This document shows positions 1 to 12,019 of a stretch of 64,000 bases of DNA, in pieces. A program made the translations under genes and the position numbers. The notes under the pieces are model-generated. The model worked only from the letters and a program-made list of their open reading frames with translations. It searched no databases and was not told the DNA's origin. The stretch lies in NCBI RefSeq assembly GCF_040436345.1, contig NC_133232.1, forward strand, positions 17,372,720-17,436,719, given 5' to 3'. Every line of letters starts with the position of its first letter. Position 1 is the first letter of the stretch. Origin of the DNA: Pagrus major. Lineage: Eukaryota; Chordata; Actinopteri; Spariformes; Sparidae.

Positions 1-220
1 ATTTCTGTTTGCACACACATGAAAACATGTTAATAATTTAGCTTTGAAGAGGCAGGCTCCTCTGCTTCCAGTCTTTATGCTTAGCTAAGATAATTGGCTG
101 CTAGCTAGCAGGCAGCTAGCAAGGCCACCTTCATAGTTTACATACAGGAGAGCTGTATTTATTATGGAAGAGGACTGGGGCCATTGTAACAAAAATAAAT
201 AATAAAATAAATTCTCTCTC

Positions 221-296
221 TGTTTTTAGTTCTGAGATAAAAGTCAGACTTCCAAGGAAAAAAGTCAGAATTGAGAAAAGAAAAGTCAGAACTCAA
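221..296. repeat. Degenerate AAGTCAGA tandem repeat
   Basis: Three to four imperfect units containing AAAGTCAGA lie between a T-rich start and the end of the tract. This repeat type is common in fish. The rest of 1-780 is AT-rich and shows no gene; it lies beyond the 3' end of ids. Confidence 0.5.
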
Positions 297-810
297 TGTT
301 TTACAGTGGCCCTAATCGTCTTTAGTAATCGATCTCATCCAACTCTCCAGATAAAAGCACATAAACTAATTACCAAATTGTAACTGGCTGCTCACTTTGT
401 AGTGATGTAAAATGACAATGATCAAGTTTACATAGATGTCAGTGGCAGGAGAGAAGATGCCAGGCAATGAAACATTGGAGTAGTGTTTAGCAGCAGAAAG
501 ACAAACCACATATGGATGTTTCTGTTTGTCAAAAATAAGCTACACTGAAACATTAACTCCTTTGAAGGGTAAAATGTCTTTCGTATTCACTTAAACTACT
601 CGTGTCGAAAACCAGATCTGCCTGCCAATGACTTCTTAACAAGGAACATTAGCCTGAAGAACTGAGGCTGAAAGATTAATAGCTACACCACATAATACTG
701 AATCAAGTATGCATTTCATTAAAAGAAATATTCAAGAAATTCTCCCTTTCCAAGTGAAGTTTCCATCCATCTTCCCTTTGTACTCGTCCCTGACCGTCCA
801 TCTGTTGTGT

Positions 811-816
811 TTTATT
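811..816 (-). terminator. Candidate polyadenylation signal for ids
   Basis: AATAAA on the minus strand lies 8 bases after the TGA of the candidate last exon and about 150 bases after the alternative read-through stop. It is the first such hexamer after the gene, so it could serve either 3' end. Cleavage would fall near 790. Confidence 0.5.
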
Positions 817-823
817 TCCGTCA

Positions 824-904
824 TCACGCCTTCCTTCTACCCGTCTTCATCCCTGCTGTGAGGTAGAGGAGCTGCAGCCTCATTCTCATCTGCAGACTCA
901 CCGT
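824..904 (-). CDS. ids: Possible terminal exon 13 of ids
   Basis: Exon 12 ends CCTCAT followed by GTGAGT, a strong donor. A matching acceptor (TTTCTGTCCAG) lies just above 904. Splicing here, in phase 0, adds 26 codons of unconserved basic sequence before a TGA. An AATAAA hexamer on the minus strand at 816-811 follows directly, as expected for a 3' end. If the donor is not used, translation runs five residues past Pro (HVSLF) to a TAG at 971-969. The human protein also ends shortly after this point, so either form is credible. Confidence 0.45.
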   Translation of the reverse strand, partial: TVSLQMRMRLQLLYLTAGMKTGRRKA

Positions 905-3900
905 CTGGACAGAAACCACAAGTCAGAGAAGAAGTAAACAAGTAAATTAGTGAAAAATGAATAGAATTCTAAAACAAACTCACATGAGGCAGGCTGGCCA
1001 TCTTTGTCATGATCACGCTGTGGTCAGAGTCACTGTAGATGTTCTTGTCCTGACCGGGGTCGTCTGCTACCATGTACAGCTCTCCAGCGTGGACATCGGA
1101 CACATTCACCTGGATGGAGAGACAGATGGATGACAGACAAATATAATCCGTTACTGTCATGGAAGACGTCTCCACCATATTGCGCCAGACAAGATGGATG
1201 ATATCTCTCACACTCACATGCGCATAACTCTCCAGCTTGATACATTCACACAGAGGAAAATAATGAAAAGAGACAGTTAAAGGAGAGATGATTGTCATGC
1301 ACCAACCTGAAATGTTTTAGGGTTGAATCCCAGCCAGAGAGTGTATCTATAGTCCCAGGAGCGTAGAGAGTATCCCATCACCTTTATGTCTTTAAGGTTG
1401 GGGAGGTCAGAGTTCACCTAAAACAAGAACATTGGATTAAAAAAAAAAAAAAAAAAAAGTACCTTTATACTGTAGAAACCTTTCTGCAGTGCTGTCAGAT
1501 CCACAGCTGCCGACTCATCCTGCGAGATGAGCCGACCAGCTAAAGTCAGGCTGCCAAACAGTTCTGACAGAGATTAACCTACAGCAGGTGCAGCACTCAT
1601 CTGGATATGTTAATTTTAAGATCTTGTGCTTGTAGCTGGCAGCTCTGGTACAAGCAAGCACACATGACCTTCACTCATTCTGACATTTTAAATGCACCTT
1701 AAGATCCATTATAAGTAACCACATAACATGCCGGCGTGCAATTATTAGCTTGTCTCTGGTACCTGTGGTGTATCAGCAGGTCGAGGGTACTGGCTGAAAG
1801 ATATGGCCTCTTCATCCTCTCCTCTCTCTCGGTGTCTGAAGGTGTGGGCCAGGTTGTCTCCTTCTGTGCACAGCTCCTCCTGAGAGCATGAAAACAGGCC
1901 GAAGAGTAAAGGAAATAGATGTCAGAGTCAGTTAGTTCACATTCATCGGGCATGTTTGGGCCGGTTTATGGAAAGTTTACTTTTGGATTTACTTTGTTTG
2001 GCAATGTCAGTACCATTGCAGTAACTGTTCAAATATGCCTGAAAGGTCTCAGTTCTCTGACTGTTCATGTGGTGCAATTTGTAGAAAATAAGGATGTAAT
2101 GTGAAGAACAGGAAATAAAATGACACTGAATTACATGTTGAGCTTATTTCTAAGCTTTAGATAACAATCTTTGCTTCAACAGTTACTCATTTACTACAAT
2201 GGCTTCAATGTCAGTAGACAAGTTTTTGCTTTAACCCACCATTATGAAGTAAATACTGATTGTACAATGTAATTGTTCTAGAATAATGACACAATCAGCG
2301 TTTAGATTGGTTTCCTATAAACCTTTTACTAGGCTATTTTCTTTGCTACTGGGCATAAAATCTCCTGGGAAAATGAAGGCTGACTGACCATCGAGTCAGG
2401 CTGGCAGCCTGGCACCACTTCCATCTGCTTTCATCTCTCCTTTATAGACTGAATGAGTGAATAAACTCAGATTTTTGACCCGTGTTGTCAATACTCGAAG
2501 GACAACTGAAAGCAACCTGGTTGTCTGTGGGAAGTTGTCTGTTTCCACTTAAACTAAATACATCAAGACTGAGGACCAATTCCAATGCCCCCCCTGAGGC
2601 CTGACACCCTGAGCCCTCACAGACTTTGCTGACGTCACCTGGTAAGTGTTTGGATGAGTCTGCAAGGGGCCGAAATGGTATAATAAGTGCTTTGTGACGT
2701 TTCACTTTACCTTGTAGGTTTAAGACTTTTTATTTTACACTTAAAAAATGTATCACTTTTGTTGTTTGAGAAACTGAGTGATTAAAGTAAAGAATCAGTT
2801 CTGGGAGAAAATGTCGATACTGGGTAGTGATTTAGAAAAACTCCGTTTGTGAATAAAAAAGGCTGCATATTGAATAATGGATGCATCCAGATTATCGTTA
2901 TTTTATTTTTTTTAAAATTGGTTTGTTTTTTTATAAGCGTTTTCAACGGTTATCACTATACTTACACTATTCCCTTAAGCAAAGTGTGCAGACTTCTGGA
3001 AATTGTCTGCAAGAGTCCTCATGCACTTAATTTGACAGTGTGTCGGCCCTAAACCCTCACAGTCTTACCAGGAATGCACCTCAAAGTCTGAGTATGACTG
3101 TGTACATTGGGACTGGGCCTGCAACTACAGTCTGGAAGACATGTAATGATCGCGGCATCAGTCCTGTGGTGCTTCGAGCTAAAAGCTCAGCATGCCCACA
3201 TGCCCACAATGAAAATGCTAACATGCTGAATTATAATGTTAACCATGTTCACAATGTAATTTTAGCGTGTTAGCATGCTTAAAGTTACCATTTGGCACAA
3301 AACACAAAGCACAGCCGTGGCTGATGGGAATGTCATTAGCTTTACAGGTATTTGGTCAAACCTGCTGATCATAACAGATGAAGAGAAAGAGGTTCACAAT
3401 ATTCAAAAGGATTCCTCCTCTAAGCACCGTCAATATCTGCACTAAATTTTATGGCAATCCATTCAATAGCTGTTATTGTTGAGATTTTTCAGACAGACTG
3501 ACACTGCCTTCCCTACAGGGTTGCCGCCAGCGTTGCTAATAAAAAATGCAGTAAAATGAGTAAACTTGGCTCAGACAGAAAATTCTAGTCGTAAGTATAA
3601 TTATAGTTTAAATGAGTGAAACATTTCAGACTCAGGCAACATATTTCATTTTCATCCTTTTTTACCTGGAAAGAAATATCAGGACAAGGTTTAGGTGCGG
3701 TGCCACCAGCCAGGTAGGAGACGGTCGGAAAAACATCCACCAGCTCCATCACGTTTCTTATTACTTTGTCATCTGGAAGAGAGAGGGGTCAGCCAATTAG
3801 AGGAAGTCTTGCATAGCCGCTGACAGCAAAATAGTCATGATATCCACTAAAATTTACTAGACACCCTGCTCTTAAATTTCATCATCATTGCACCATTTGC

Positions 3901-6900
3901 ACTTGATGTAAAAACCGATGGAGGCGAAATATCAAAGTGTGTCCCTGTCTAAATACTTTTGGGATCTCTGTATATCAGAGACTTCATTAAAGTCAAGCTG
4001 GCATAATGATACATGTTCCAACAAGGTTTATATGAGCAATTAAGGCCAAACATGTTAAATCAAACCAGAGTTCCCTTTGTGTCTTGATGTACATGGTGCT
4101 TTTAAATGATAAAAAGGATGCTACATGCGTCATGTTCATCAATTTGTCGTCAGTGAAGGGCCTTACTCTTAAAACTGAGCTCTGATTTGGTCAGAGCATC
4201 AATATAGGGAAAGGTAGACTTTCCCGACCAATTACGACGGTGATGGGTGACGCCAGGAACGTAGAAGATGAGAGGGACGCGTGTTGCCACGTCAAAATTA
4301 GAATATTTAGCCCATTCGCCGTGTTCTCCCAACGACCATCCTGCAAAAAGAGGGAGAAACGGAGATCGTGAAAGATGGTCGTTCAAAGAGACTGAAGCAC
4401 GTGGAAGAAAAACACAACTAAAACTATGAATCTATATCATCCAAACAACATTTTAGAAACAGAATCCATTTTACTGATCCTTTTCCCAGTCATCATATAT
4501 TTGAAAATGATGGCTTTAAATTGAGCTTCACTGGGAATATATCAAACAGTCATGATAAGGATTCACTCCAACATCCTCCACTGAAGGAGACATTAAAAGA
4601 AAGTGAGTTTCCGAATCACAAAGTTTTTTTAAAAAAGGAGACAGCAGAACTATGGAGGGAGGTAATAGCACAATATTCTGTAACAACACTGTCACCTGGT
4701 GGTGAAAGATCATTAGAACAGCCAAACGTCTGCAATATTTACTTGAACAAAACACTCCACTTCCTAAATAATGTGCACTAAGGCCTTGAAACTGTATTTC
4801 TAGTTATAACACAGTCATTCACAGTTCCACACTGACCGTGATCTGAGGTGAACACCACCATAGTGCTGTCAGCCAGCCCCAGCTCATCAAGAGTGCTGAG
4901 CAGCCGCCCAACTTGAGCGTCCATGTAAGACACAGCAGCATAATAGTGCTGACGGATACGCAGCTGGAAGACATGATACAGAACACTGTTAGTGTGTATT
5001 TCAGGGAGTGGCAACATGTGAGTTTAAAGGTGTTGAGAGCAGCCAGATCATACCTGGAAGTCTTTAGGAATGGGTCCATAAGGGAAGCTAATATTGAGTT
5101 TTTGGACGTCATCTCTCATCCTCACGTCAGACCAGGGGTTGTAGGCCACAGGTGGAAGGAGTTTAGGGACATCGGGGTCAGGGGCCAGAGTCATTTGGTC
5201 AATGGGATATAAGCTCAGGTACTCCTGTGATAGACAAGCAACAAGTTTTAAAATGATGTTTAGTAAAAACAGCTACACATAGTACACAATTTAATTAAAA
5301 AGATGGATTTGCATTGTGACAAAACAGAAATGATTTTCTTTGGCTCAGACATTGTGATCATTTATTTCAAATGATTAAAATTTAACTGGCTTGTCTGCCC
5401 AAAATGCTAAAATCAGAAATAAAAAAAAAATCTCCATGTGAAAGCACTCACCCAGTCCAATTTTCCCCCAAACAACAATGTTAATGCCAGACTCAAACAG
5501 AAGTCCATATTTTTATTCAAACACCTCAACCTGGGTAACCCTTGTTAGTCCGCCTCAGCAGATCTGCTCTGCCTCAACTACAGTAACCTGCCAAAAACTC
5601 TGCAGTGAGGGTTTTAACAAAAACTCATTCAAGATCACACATTTCCCCACGTTTAGCTTTTCTTTATTGGCTCCCGTCACTTTTGGGATTGATCTGATCA
5701 TTACATAGTCAGGGTCCTCTGACTTCTAGAGGAGGATCAGATCATCAGAGCAGGGACTTCTGGCTGTTCAAGGTTTAAAACTGAAAACACAAAGTGACGG
5801 AGCTTTTTGTGTTGTTACTCTTAGAAAAGCCTCCTGCTATTTCCCAGAGGCCAACCACTCACATCTTTAAAAAGCATCTACAAGAAATGGTTTCCTCTTG
5901 ATTTTACAACCTTCATTTTGTTGGTTGCACATTTAATTCTCTCTCCTTTAACTATTGCCTTTTGTCTTTTATCTCACGCTTTCCTTTTTTCTGTTCACTT
6001 TAAAAGACTAAACTTTTTTTTAAAAAAGGGCTTGCTTGCATTCTCCTATCCTGAATCACAGTTATTACATTAAAATCACTGCAGTCGTAGCATTTAATTA
6101 CAATTACATAAGGTATTACTTTAAAAACGTAAAATATGTAACTTATTAATAAGGATAATGTATGTAATGTAGTCACTTTCAAAAGGACTTCAACTCCTCA
6201 GACCCTTGAGTATTGCAGATGTTCTCAGAAGTCTTCAGCTTCATTGACTTTCATCATTCCTGAAACTGCATTTTTTTAAATCTGGCTGAGAAGACTGTGT
6301 CCAGACGATACGAGGTGAATCACATGTAGCAAACACATCACATGCCGACTGAGACAGTTGGCTTGACCTTTTCGCTCATTTCATCTCTCGACTTACACTT
6401 AGTGGCAAACCCCTTTGCCTCTGATCCATCTGTCTCCGCTCTCATTCGGCTTCCACTTCATCATGCCCTCTTCCTCCTTCATGCTGAATTGAGTCTTTCA
6501 TAAATCTAGATCAGTTCCCTTTAAATTCACATCACATACAGTACGGTTTTCCATTCCAGCTTTCAGAAGTTCCTTTTTATTCTATTCCCTTGTTTTTACA
6601 CACACAGCCTCGCATCAAAACTAGTTCCTTGTTGGGTAAAACCTTGTATTTTTAAAACCTCAATGCTTTTATTGTCTACTGGCCCAGATGAGTTTGTTCC
6701 CTTCATCAGCCAGGCTTAACGCAATGTTCTTTGTGGCACTTGTTCCTCTTATGCTCTGCTCCTCACACGTCATCTCCATGTTAACACTATGATTCATCCT
6801 CATTCTGTTATTTTCTCCTGACAATCATGGTCCTGTCCAAGAATACACTGCAACACTGTCATTCAAAGCTGACTTTCACTTCTCCACTTCACATACTCGG

Positions 6901-9900
6901 CTTTATTGGTGCCAGTGAATATACAATCCGATAAGTAACAAAAACATTTAGCACAGGTATGGTTTAGGTCAACTACAAAAACTGTCAATTACATCCACCA
7001 CGCCAAAACTTTGAGGAACCCTCAGTAAAAATACTTGTGTTTAATGTTACATATAGTATACATTTAAAAAAGGGAGAAGCCACCAGGATAAAATCAAGTT
7101 GTTGCAAAATACCCACAACTTTTTAAAGAATTTGAAAATATAAAGGACTTCTGTTGGGGCATAAAACCAATGATCTGCTAATATTTACAAATCAGATTTA
7201 ATAGCCTACAACAACAGAGCCGTTAGTGTTGATAGAAAATGTAAACATTAAAAATCAACTAATCAGGGATTTGGAGAATCATCACGCCCCAAACTGGCAC
7301 CCGCCTCAAAAAAACCAGTAGCTGTTCGCTTTAGTCTGCAACTAAAAAGAAAAACACATCTAGAGATTACACATGTACAGCATGTGATCATCTGACAGGA
7401 GATCGATTAGCCACGCACTGCTCTTTTACACTGCCACAGTAAAGAGCTGTGTCAATGAACAAATGACACCATTGACCACTGTGACACTTAACTGTAGCTC
7501 CGATACAGTCGGCTGATACAGAGATCGAGCATTTTACCAGCTGTTCCATAAACATTTGGCCTCATGTAGCAACTTTCTCTTATATTATTTTTTGTCAAGA
7601 GAAAAAATAAGAAGTCATCTATAGATGCACCAAACGTTCTAAATCTGCACAATGATGAACTCTAACTCTAATGCCCACTAAACACCATATAAGGGCAGAT
7701 GTTGAGTCGTGTGCAAAAAGCCAACACTGGCACAGTGATTGGAGAGATGCCACCCAAAAAAGGGATAAGAATAATAATGTCAGCAGCAGTGAAATTGAGG
7801 TGTTGTTAAAATCAAATAAAACAGCATCAGCACTGGCATTACAGAAACGTCAAAAACAGTTGTGCGCGTGCGGGTGGTTGCAAAAGCGCTCCTGTCTGGT
7901 CTGGCCCCCCACTCCAGCCATGGACTAAAAACATGACACTTGGTTCAGACATGGTTCGGGACTTTCAAGTGTGATAACACCCATAGTTAACTATTTATCT
8001 GTTAAATAGCTCTGTAAAGCTTGAGTTTAAAATTTGTAATCACAGTATATGAATTTTTGCTATTGATATAGTTAGATATTGTTAGATATAACCAATCAGA
8101 CAAAAATCGATCCTTCACTGCATTTATACACACCAAACATCAGAAGAAAAAAAAAAAAAAACACCCAAGAGCAGCACTTTAATACTGTGAAAGTCAAAAC
8201 CTCCTGAGCCTCTTGAAACAAGCCAGCATCACCTCTGTGACTGGGCTGAAGCCTGAGACAGCCACCTGCAGCCATCATCAATGCTGGTTTTAATGAAATT
8301 ACTGCGTCAGTTTAACTATAATCTAACCATTATGCTACATCATTATGTTACATCGCAGGCAGTTTACAGAGGTTGGACAGGTGTTGATAGAAGTCATGTA
8401 CCTGTGGTATCCTGAAGGGTATGTGTGGTTTGTGAAAGCCCACAGCCAAGAAAAAAGGAGCGTCATCGTCGACCCGACCCTTCAGTAACCTGACTGCCTC
8501 GTCTGTGCTCTCCAGGTCAGGGAGGGTTCTCCCCGGCTGCTCCGTCACGTTTACTGCACACAGCAAGTTGGTATGGAGTTCACCATCCTCTCCTTTACAC
8601 AACTGGAAACAAGGTTATTATACAAACTATTAAAAGTCACATTATGAACAGTTCCTGCTGGGATTTAGATTTCAGGTTATCTGTTGGCTGTAATAATTAC
8701 AGACTTGGAGTGGCCACTGACTTATATGATGGAGTCAGAGACACAACTACTCCCAGAAATGAAAAGTCAGGAACTGCTGCTACTTCCAGTTCTAACAAAT
8801 CCGGCACAGCTTGTTTTACCAATTGTCAAGTCAAATTCTATTCATATAGCCCAATTTCATAAATTTGCCTCAAGAAGCTTTACAATCTGTATAGCATACG
8901 ACTTCCTCTCCACCATGAAAGTGCCAGTGATGACAGAGCTTCAGCTGTTTCTGGCTCCACTGACGGACCTTCAGCTGGCGCTGGGTCAGCAGCCGGAGCT
9001 GCAGCCACCACTTATTCTAATGATGGAGCTGCAGCTGCACCTGTTTAGCTGGACGATGTCAACATTGACCCGGATACAGTCCGGCACAAGTATCTGTTTA
9101 AGATCTGCATTTCTCCCGCTTAGTGAAATTGAGCAGTGATTTCCTCCTTCATAAGGACCATTTCCTAAATTTCCTTTACACTAAAAATTAGACCCAGACA
9201 TACAGTAACGACTTGGGGCAATGTGGTGCTCATCTCAGGGCAAGAAGGTTCTGGGCCTCTTTCTGAGGGGAGTTTTTATGTTCTCCCTGAGATTTTCAGA
9301 TCCACTAAGCTGGATCATATTTAGCAAATAATTGGGAGATATTAAGTGAAACGAGGTCAAGAAGCTTGACCTAAAAGCCTGGCCTTAATGAACAGAAAAT
9401 TGTTATTCTACATCATGCTTTCAAATGCAAGTGTTGATTCTAAAAAATCTACCAGTTACACTAATAATCTGCGAGGCAGAGTTGTAGGGGTGAGGAGTAT
9501 GGTGGCATCCCTTCAAGCTACATTTTTATGTAGCTAAAGTGACACATCATTAACTTACTCTGAATAGTCTTTCCTAGTCATACCTTTTTTTTCTCAAATC
9601 TAAACGAAGCTGGGTGGTAGGCAGGGATGGACCAGCTGTAGGGGTAGTCATCAGTGTGGTTAGAGGCAATACCTAAAGAAAATACAACACAACCATTGTT
9701 AGCACTATACAATTGGATTGACAAAAATGTCAAGACTTTCTCTCCATAAACAATAAATTCTTGTAGTGTGGGTTCTTCTTAAAAATGCAGCTCAGCGGTA
9801 AATCTGTGCTTCTCTCTGCAGTTACAGCAGCAAACACTGAGCAGGGATCCGTTTCCCTTCCTAAATGTGCCGCTGTGTCCACTTAGTCTTTTGTTAAAAA

Positions 9901-10961
9901 TGCATATTATTAATCTTACCTGGATGGAATACCTTGCCCACAGACATGGTGAAGTATCCCTTAGATTTAAAGTACTGCGGCATGGTGGTGTAGTTTCCAG
10001 AATGGACTCTCCAGTAGGAGTTGAAGTCGTAGAGCCTGGTCGTGTCTGGTCTGCGACTGGTCAACATGGACGTACGACTGGGAGCACACACAGCTTGCTG
10101 GAAGAGGAAAAAAACACTTTCAACCATTCTGATGACACAAAACGACCAAATTAGTCACTCATCTGCTTTGATGATAAACGCAAACAACACCAACACACCT
10201 GTGCATATGCGTTGAGAAAAACTTGGCTTTTGGAGGCCAGCTGGTCAATGTTTGGTGATTTTGCCACAGTGTCCCCGTAGCAGCCCAATGATGTCCGCAA
10301 ATCATCTGCTATGATGAACAGAACATTTCTCCTCGCTGAAAGCAAACACAACCACAGTTATATAAATGTTTGCCATATATTTGTAGCTTTTAAATGAACC
10401 TACGAAGGAAACAGTTCAGGAATAGTTTCCAGATTACTGCGAAAAAAGGTTTAATTGCAGGTGAGGGTAAAATCATCCTAGTAAACTTAAACAAAAACAC
10501 CTAAATACAGCAACAGATGTGTACTACATGAAAGTTAGACAGAAAATGTATAGCATAAACACCACAGGCAAAAGTTGGAAGTAGTATCAAAGTCAACAGA
10601 AAAACCCAAAAGCAAAACGTACAAAGAACAAGTGAGTGAGTTATATGAAAGTTAGCTCTCTCTAGCTACACACTGAATAAACATAATAATTGAATAAAGA
10701 CTCATTAAACACTAATGTGAGTCAGTTACTGAGATTTACTGTTCAGACAAGCAGATAAACAAATCTACAAGTCAAGAAGATAAAAGGACAACCAGTCTAT
10801 TTATTATAATTCTCGTGTAGACCTCACATATAATGACACTTTGTCAGGTTTTGCTAGCTAGCTATTCAATATGTGCCAACTCTACCTCTTCGTGCTACAA
10901 CGCCAAGAGCAAGTGTGTGAAGAACCTGGAGGAGAAGCCATACTCGGAAATAATTGTACAT
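824..10961 (-). CDS. ids: Iduronate 2-sulfatase, 12-13 coding exons
   Basis: Lysosomal sulfatase that removes 2-O-sulfate from iduronate in heparan and dermatan sulfate. Coding exons in transcript order: 10886-10961, 10199-10335, 9920-10097, 9584-9672, 8402-8602, 5054-5224, 4837-4963, 4167-4340, 3666-3772, 1763-1879, 1307-1417, 984-1109, and possibly 824-904. All junctions are GT-AG and join in frame. Exons 2-8 have the lengths I recall for human exons 2-8 (137, 178, 89, 201, 171, 127, 174 bp). The protein starts with a hydrophobic signal peptide ([20 protein letters not shown]). Metal-site Asp36-Asp37 lie in IIADDLR; the formylglycine cysteine is Cys75 in [17 protein letters not shown] (217-220), TSDHG (Asp325-His326) and GEWAKYSN are also kept. 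The start is the first ATG after an in-frame stop. Length is 542 or about 564 aa, against 550 in human. The family assignment is very secure; only the C-terminus is uncertain. Confidence 0.96.
984..3772 (-). CDS. ids: ids 3' exons matching the single human last exon
   Basis: Four exons (3666-3772, 1763-1879, 1307-1417, 984-1109) encode the C-terminal subdomain: [16 protein letters not shown], then EELCTEGDN, then [13 protein letters not shown], then [17 protein letters not shown] with [11 protein letters not shown], then [11 protein letters not shown]. In human this stretch is one exon. The internal introns here are all phase 0 and the first three donors follow CAG. The blocks align in order with the human C-terminal half without gaps at the junctions, so they are real exons and not a broken copy. 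Confidence 0.9.
3140..3560. repeat. Dispersed fish repeat relic in ids intron 9
   Basis: The stretch has clustered AGCATGC and GCTAACATGCT words followed by a conserved-looking block (ATTTTATGGCAATCCATTCAATAGCTGTTATTGTTGAGA) of a kind widely dispersed in teleost introns. No open frame or clear ends are visible. The class is uncertain, possibly a DNA-transposon derivative. Confidence 0.45.
5540..5900 (+). mobile_element. LINE 3' relic in ids intron 5
   Basis: Plus-strand translation in a broken frame gives QKLCSEGF, then ITHFPTFS, then [12 protein letters not shown]. This resembles the region after the reverse-transcriptase domain in CR1/Rex-type LINEs, where a VQNSAARVL..HI.P....LHWLPV..RI.FK pattern is usual. 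It is truncated and frameshifted. The rest of this 3.2-kb intron (5900-8400) shows nothing further that I can name. Confidence 0.5.
8800..9340 (+). repeat. Dispersed fish repeat in ids intron 4
   Basis: It begins with an ATATAGCCCAATTTCATAAATTTGCC block followed by GCTTTACAATCTGTATAGCA, a widely dispersed teleost repeat. The middle (8930-9055) holds several CAGCTG/GAGCTGCAG-rich imperfect repeats, and the end has TTTTATGTTCTCCCTGA. A 151-codon open frame across it is a by-product of the repeats and has no gene-like composition. Confidence 0.5.
9920..10097 (-). CDS. ids: ids exon 3: sulfatase signature exon
   Basis: This 178-bp exon begins QAVCAPSR and ends within KVFHPG. Cys75 of the C-x-P-S-R motif is the residue that sulfatase-modifying factor converts to formylglycine in this family; without it sulfatases are inactive. 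[18 protein letters not shown] follows almost unchanged from mammals. The acceptor lies after a TTCCTCTTCCAG tract and the donor is G|GTAAG. The exon is intact, so the gene is expected to encode an active enzyme. Confidence 0.95.
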
Positions 10962-11014
10962 TTTCCTTTGGCAGAGAAGACTAACGATGAGTTGTCCTTG
11001 AGGGAAAGTTTCAT
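10895..11014 (-). other. Upstream ORF overlapping the ids start codon
   Basis: An ATG at 11014-11012 opens a 39-codon frame that ends at 10897-10895, inside ids exon 1 and out of frame with it, so it overlaps the ids ATG at 10961. A four-codon frame (ATG at 11032) precedes it. Both have weak start contexts. They matter only if transcription begins upstream of 11014. Confidence 0.4.
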
Positions 11015-11146
11015 TAGAAGTTAATCTCGCATCTCTTCTACACTTTCAGCCGTCTTCCCCGCAGTCTGGTACCAAAACAAACGAGCGTGTCGTGGTCGTC
11101 TTTAAATAACTTCCTGATTATCACATCGCCCGAGTGAAGCGTTCTC

Positions 11147-11175
11147 ATTGGTCCACTCAGCAGTCGCCCCGCCCC
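11147..11175 (-). promoter_or_regulatory. CCAAT box and GC box upstream of ids
   Basis: An inverted CCAAT (11147-11151) and a GCCCCGCCCC GC box (11166-11175) lie about 190-215 bases upstream of the ids start codon. There is no TATA box. This fits a housekeeping promoter of a lysosomal enzyme. The same 1.06-kb interval separates ids from dcps, so elements here could act on both genes; the transcription start sites are not visible from sequence. Confidence 0.4.
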
Positions 11176-11807
11176 GAAGCGCTAATCATATTAGTTAAAT
11201 GATGTGTCAATCATTTTAATAGCATCTATACTTGATCTATTGTTGTCTAATTTAGCTTGTAGCTTACATGTAGCCTAGCTTAATTTAAACAATACGTCAA
11301 AGCAATGACATACGATAGGATAGACAAAAGCACCTCACACTGTAAATGCAGAAATGTGAAATTATTTCTGCACTTGCTACTGTGGAGTAAATAAGCCACA
11401 TGAGTGATAGTATAGACTCTGCAGCTATATTGACAAATGTTAACGGATGTTGTGTGTTTTATTTAGTCTAACTTGACACTGCTGTAGCCGAGAGATGGTA
11501 GACGAGGTGATGTCTCACTCTGTATTAAATTGACTATAGCTTTCTCCTGAACTGTTTTTACCTAAGCGTTGTTTTATCTTATCTTATCTGCTGTTTTGAG
11601 TCTATTTTATTTAATTCTTCTATATTACTTTCTCCTGATGTTTTTTTTTTTGTATAACCTAATGGCTGCTTTTCTTGTTTTATCTTGTCCTATCTTCAGT
11701 TTGATTTTATTCGTCGTTTTTATTGTTTTTAAATGTTTTGATAATCTGCTGTTATGTGAAGCACTTTGTGTTCCATGTTATGCATGGATTGTGCTATATA
11801 AACACAG

Positions 11808-11861
<54 letters not shown>

Positions 11862-11900
11862 CAACATTTGTTGTCGCTGAAATACGGTTTTTTAATATTT
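11176..11900. other. Intergenic region between ids and dcps
   Basis: AT-rich spacer of the divergent gene pair. Apart from an ATT microsatellite near its right end I see no gene, RNA or conserved element. Confidence 0.6.
11810..11861. repeat. (ATT)n microsatellite
   Basis: About 17 uninterrupted trinucleotide units lie roughly 160 bases upstream of the dcps start codon. They read as poly-Ile or poly-Asn in translation and are not coding. Length variation here could alter spacing in the dcps promoter. Confidence 0.97.
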
Positions 11901-11913
11901 TACAATGTTTCCT

Positions 11914-11921
11914 CGCATGCG
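11914..11921. promoter_or_regulatory. NRF1-like CGCATGCG site upstream of dcps
   Basis: A palindromic CGCATGCG, the core of the NRF1 consensus, lies about 100 bases upstream of the dcps ATG. NRF1 sites are typical of TATA-less housekeeping promoters in vertebrates. Assignment rests on motif and position only. Confidence 0.35.
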
Positions 11922-12019
11922 TGAGGCTCCTGGTCCTCGTTGCACTCGAGGTGGCTGTTGAGTGAATCATCTTCTTATACATAGACGATCTCTGGCCACA
12001 ACACCAGCACACAGGAAAC

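Noticed and set aside
8684..9139. 151-codon frame in an ids intron
   Set aside because: It runs through a dispersed repeat with CAGCTG-rich units, has no homology that I recognise, and is within an intron of the opposite-strand gene.
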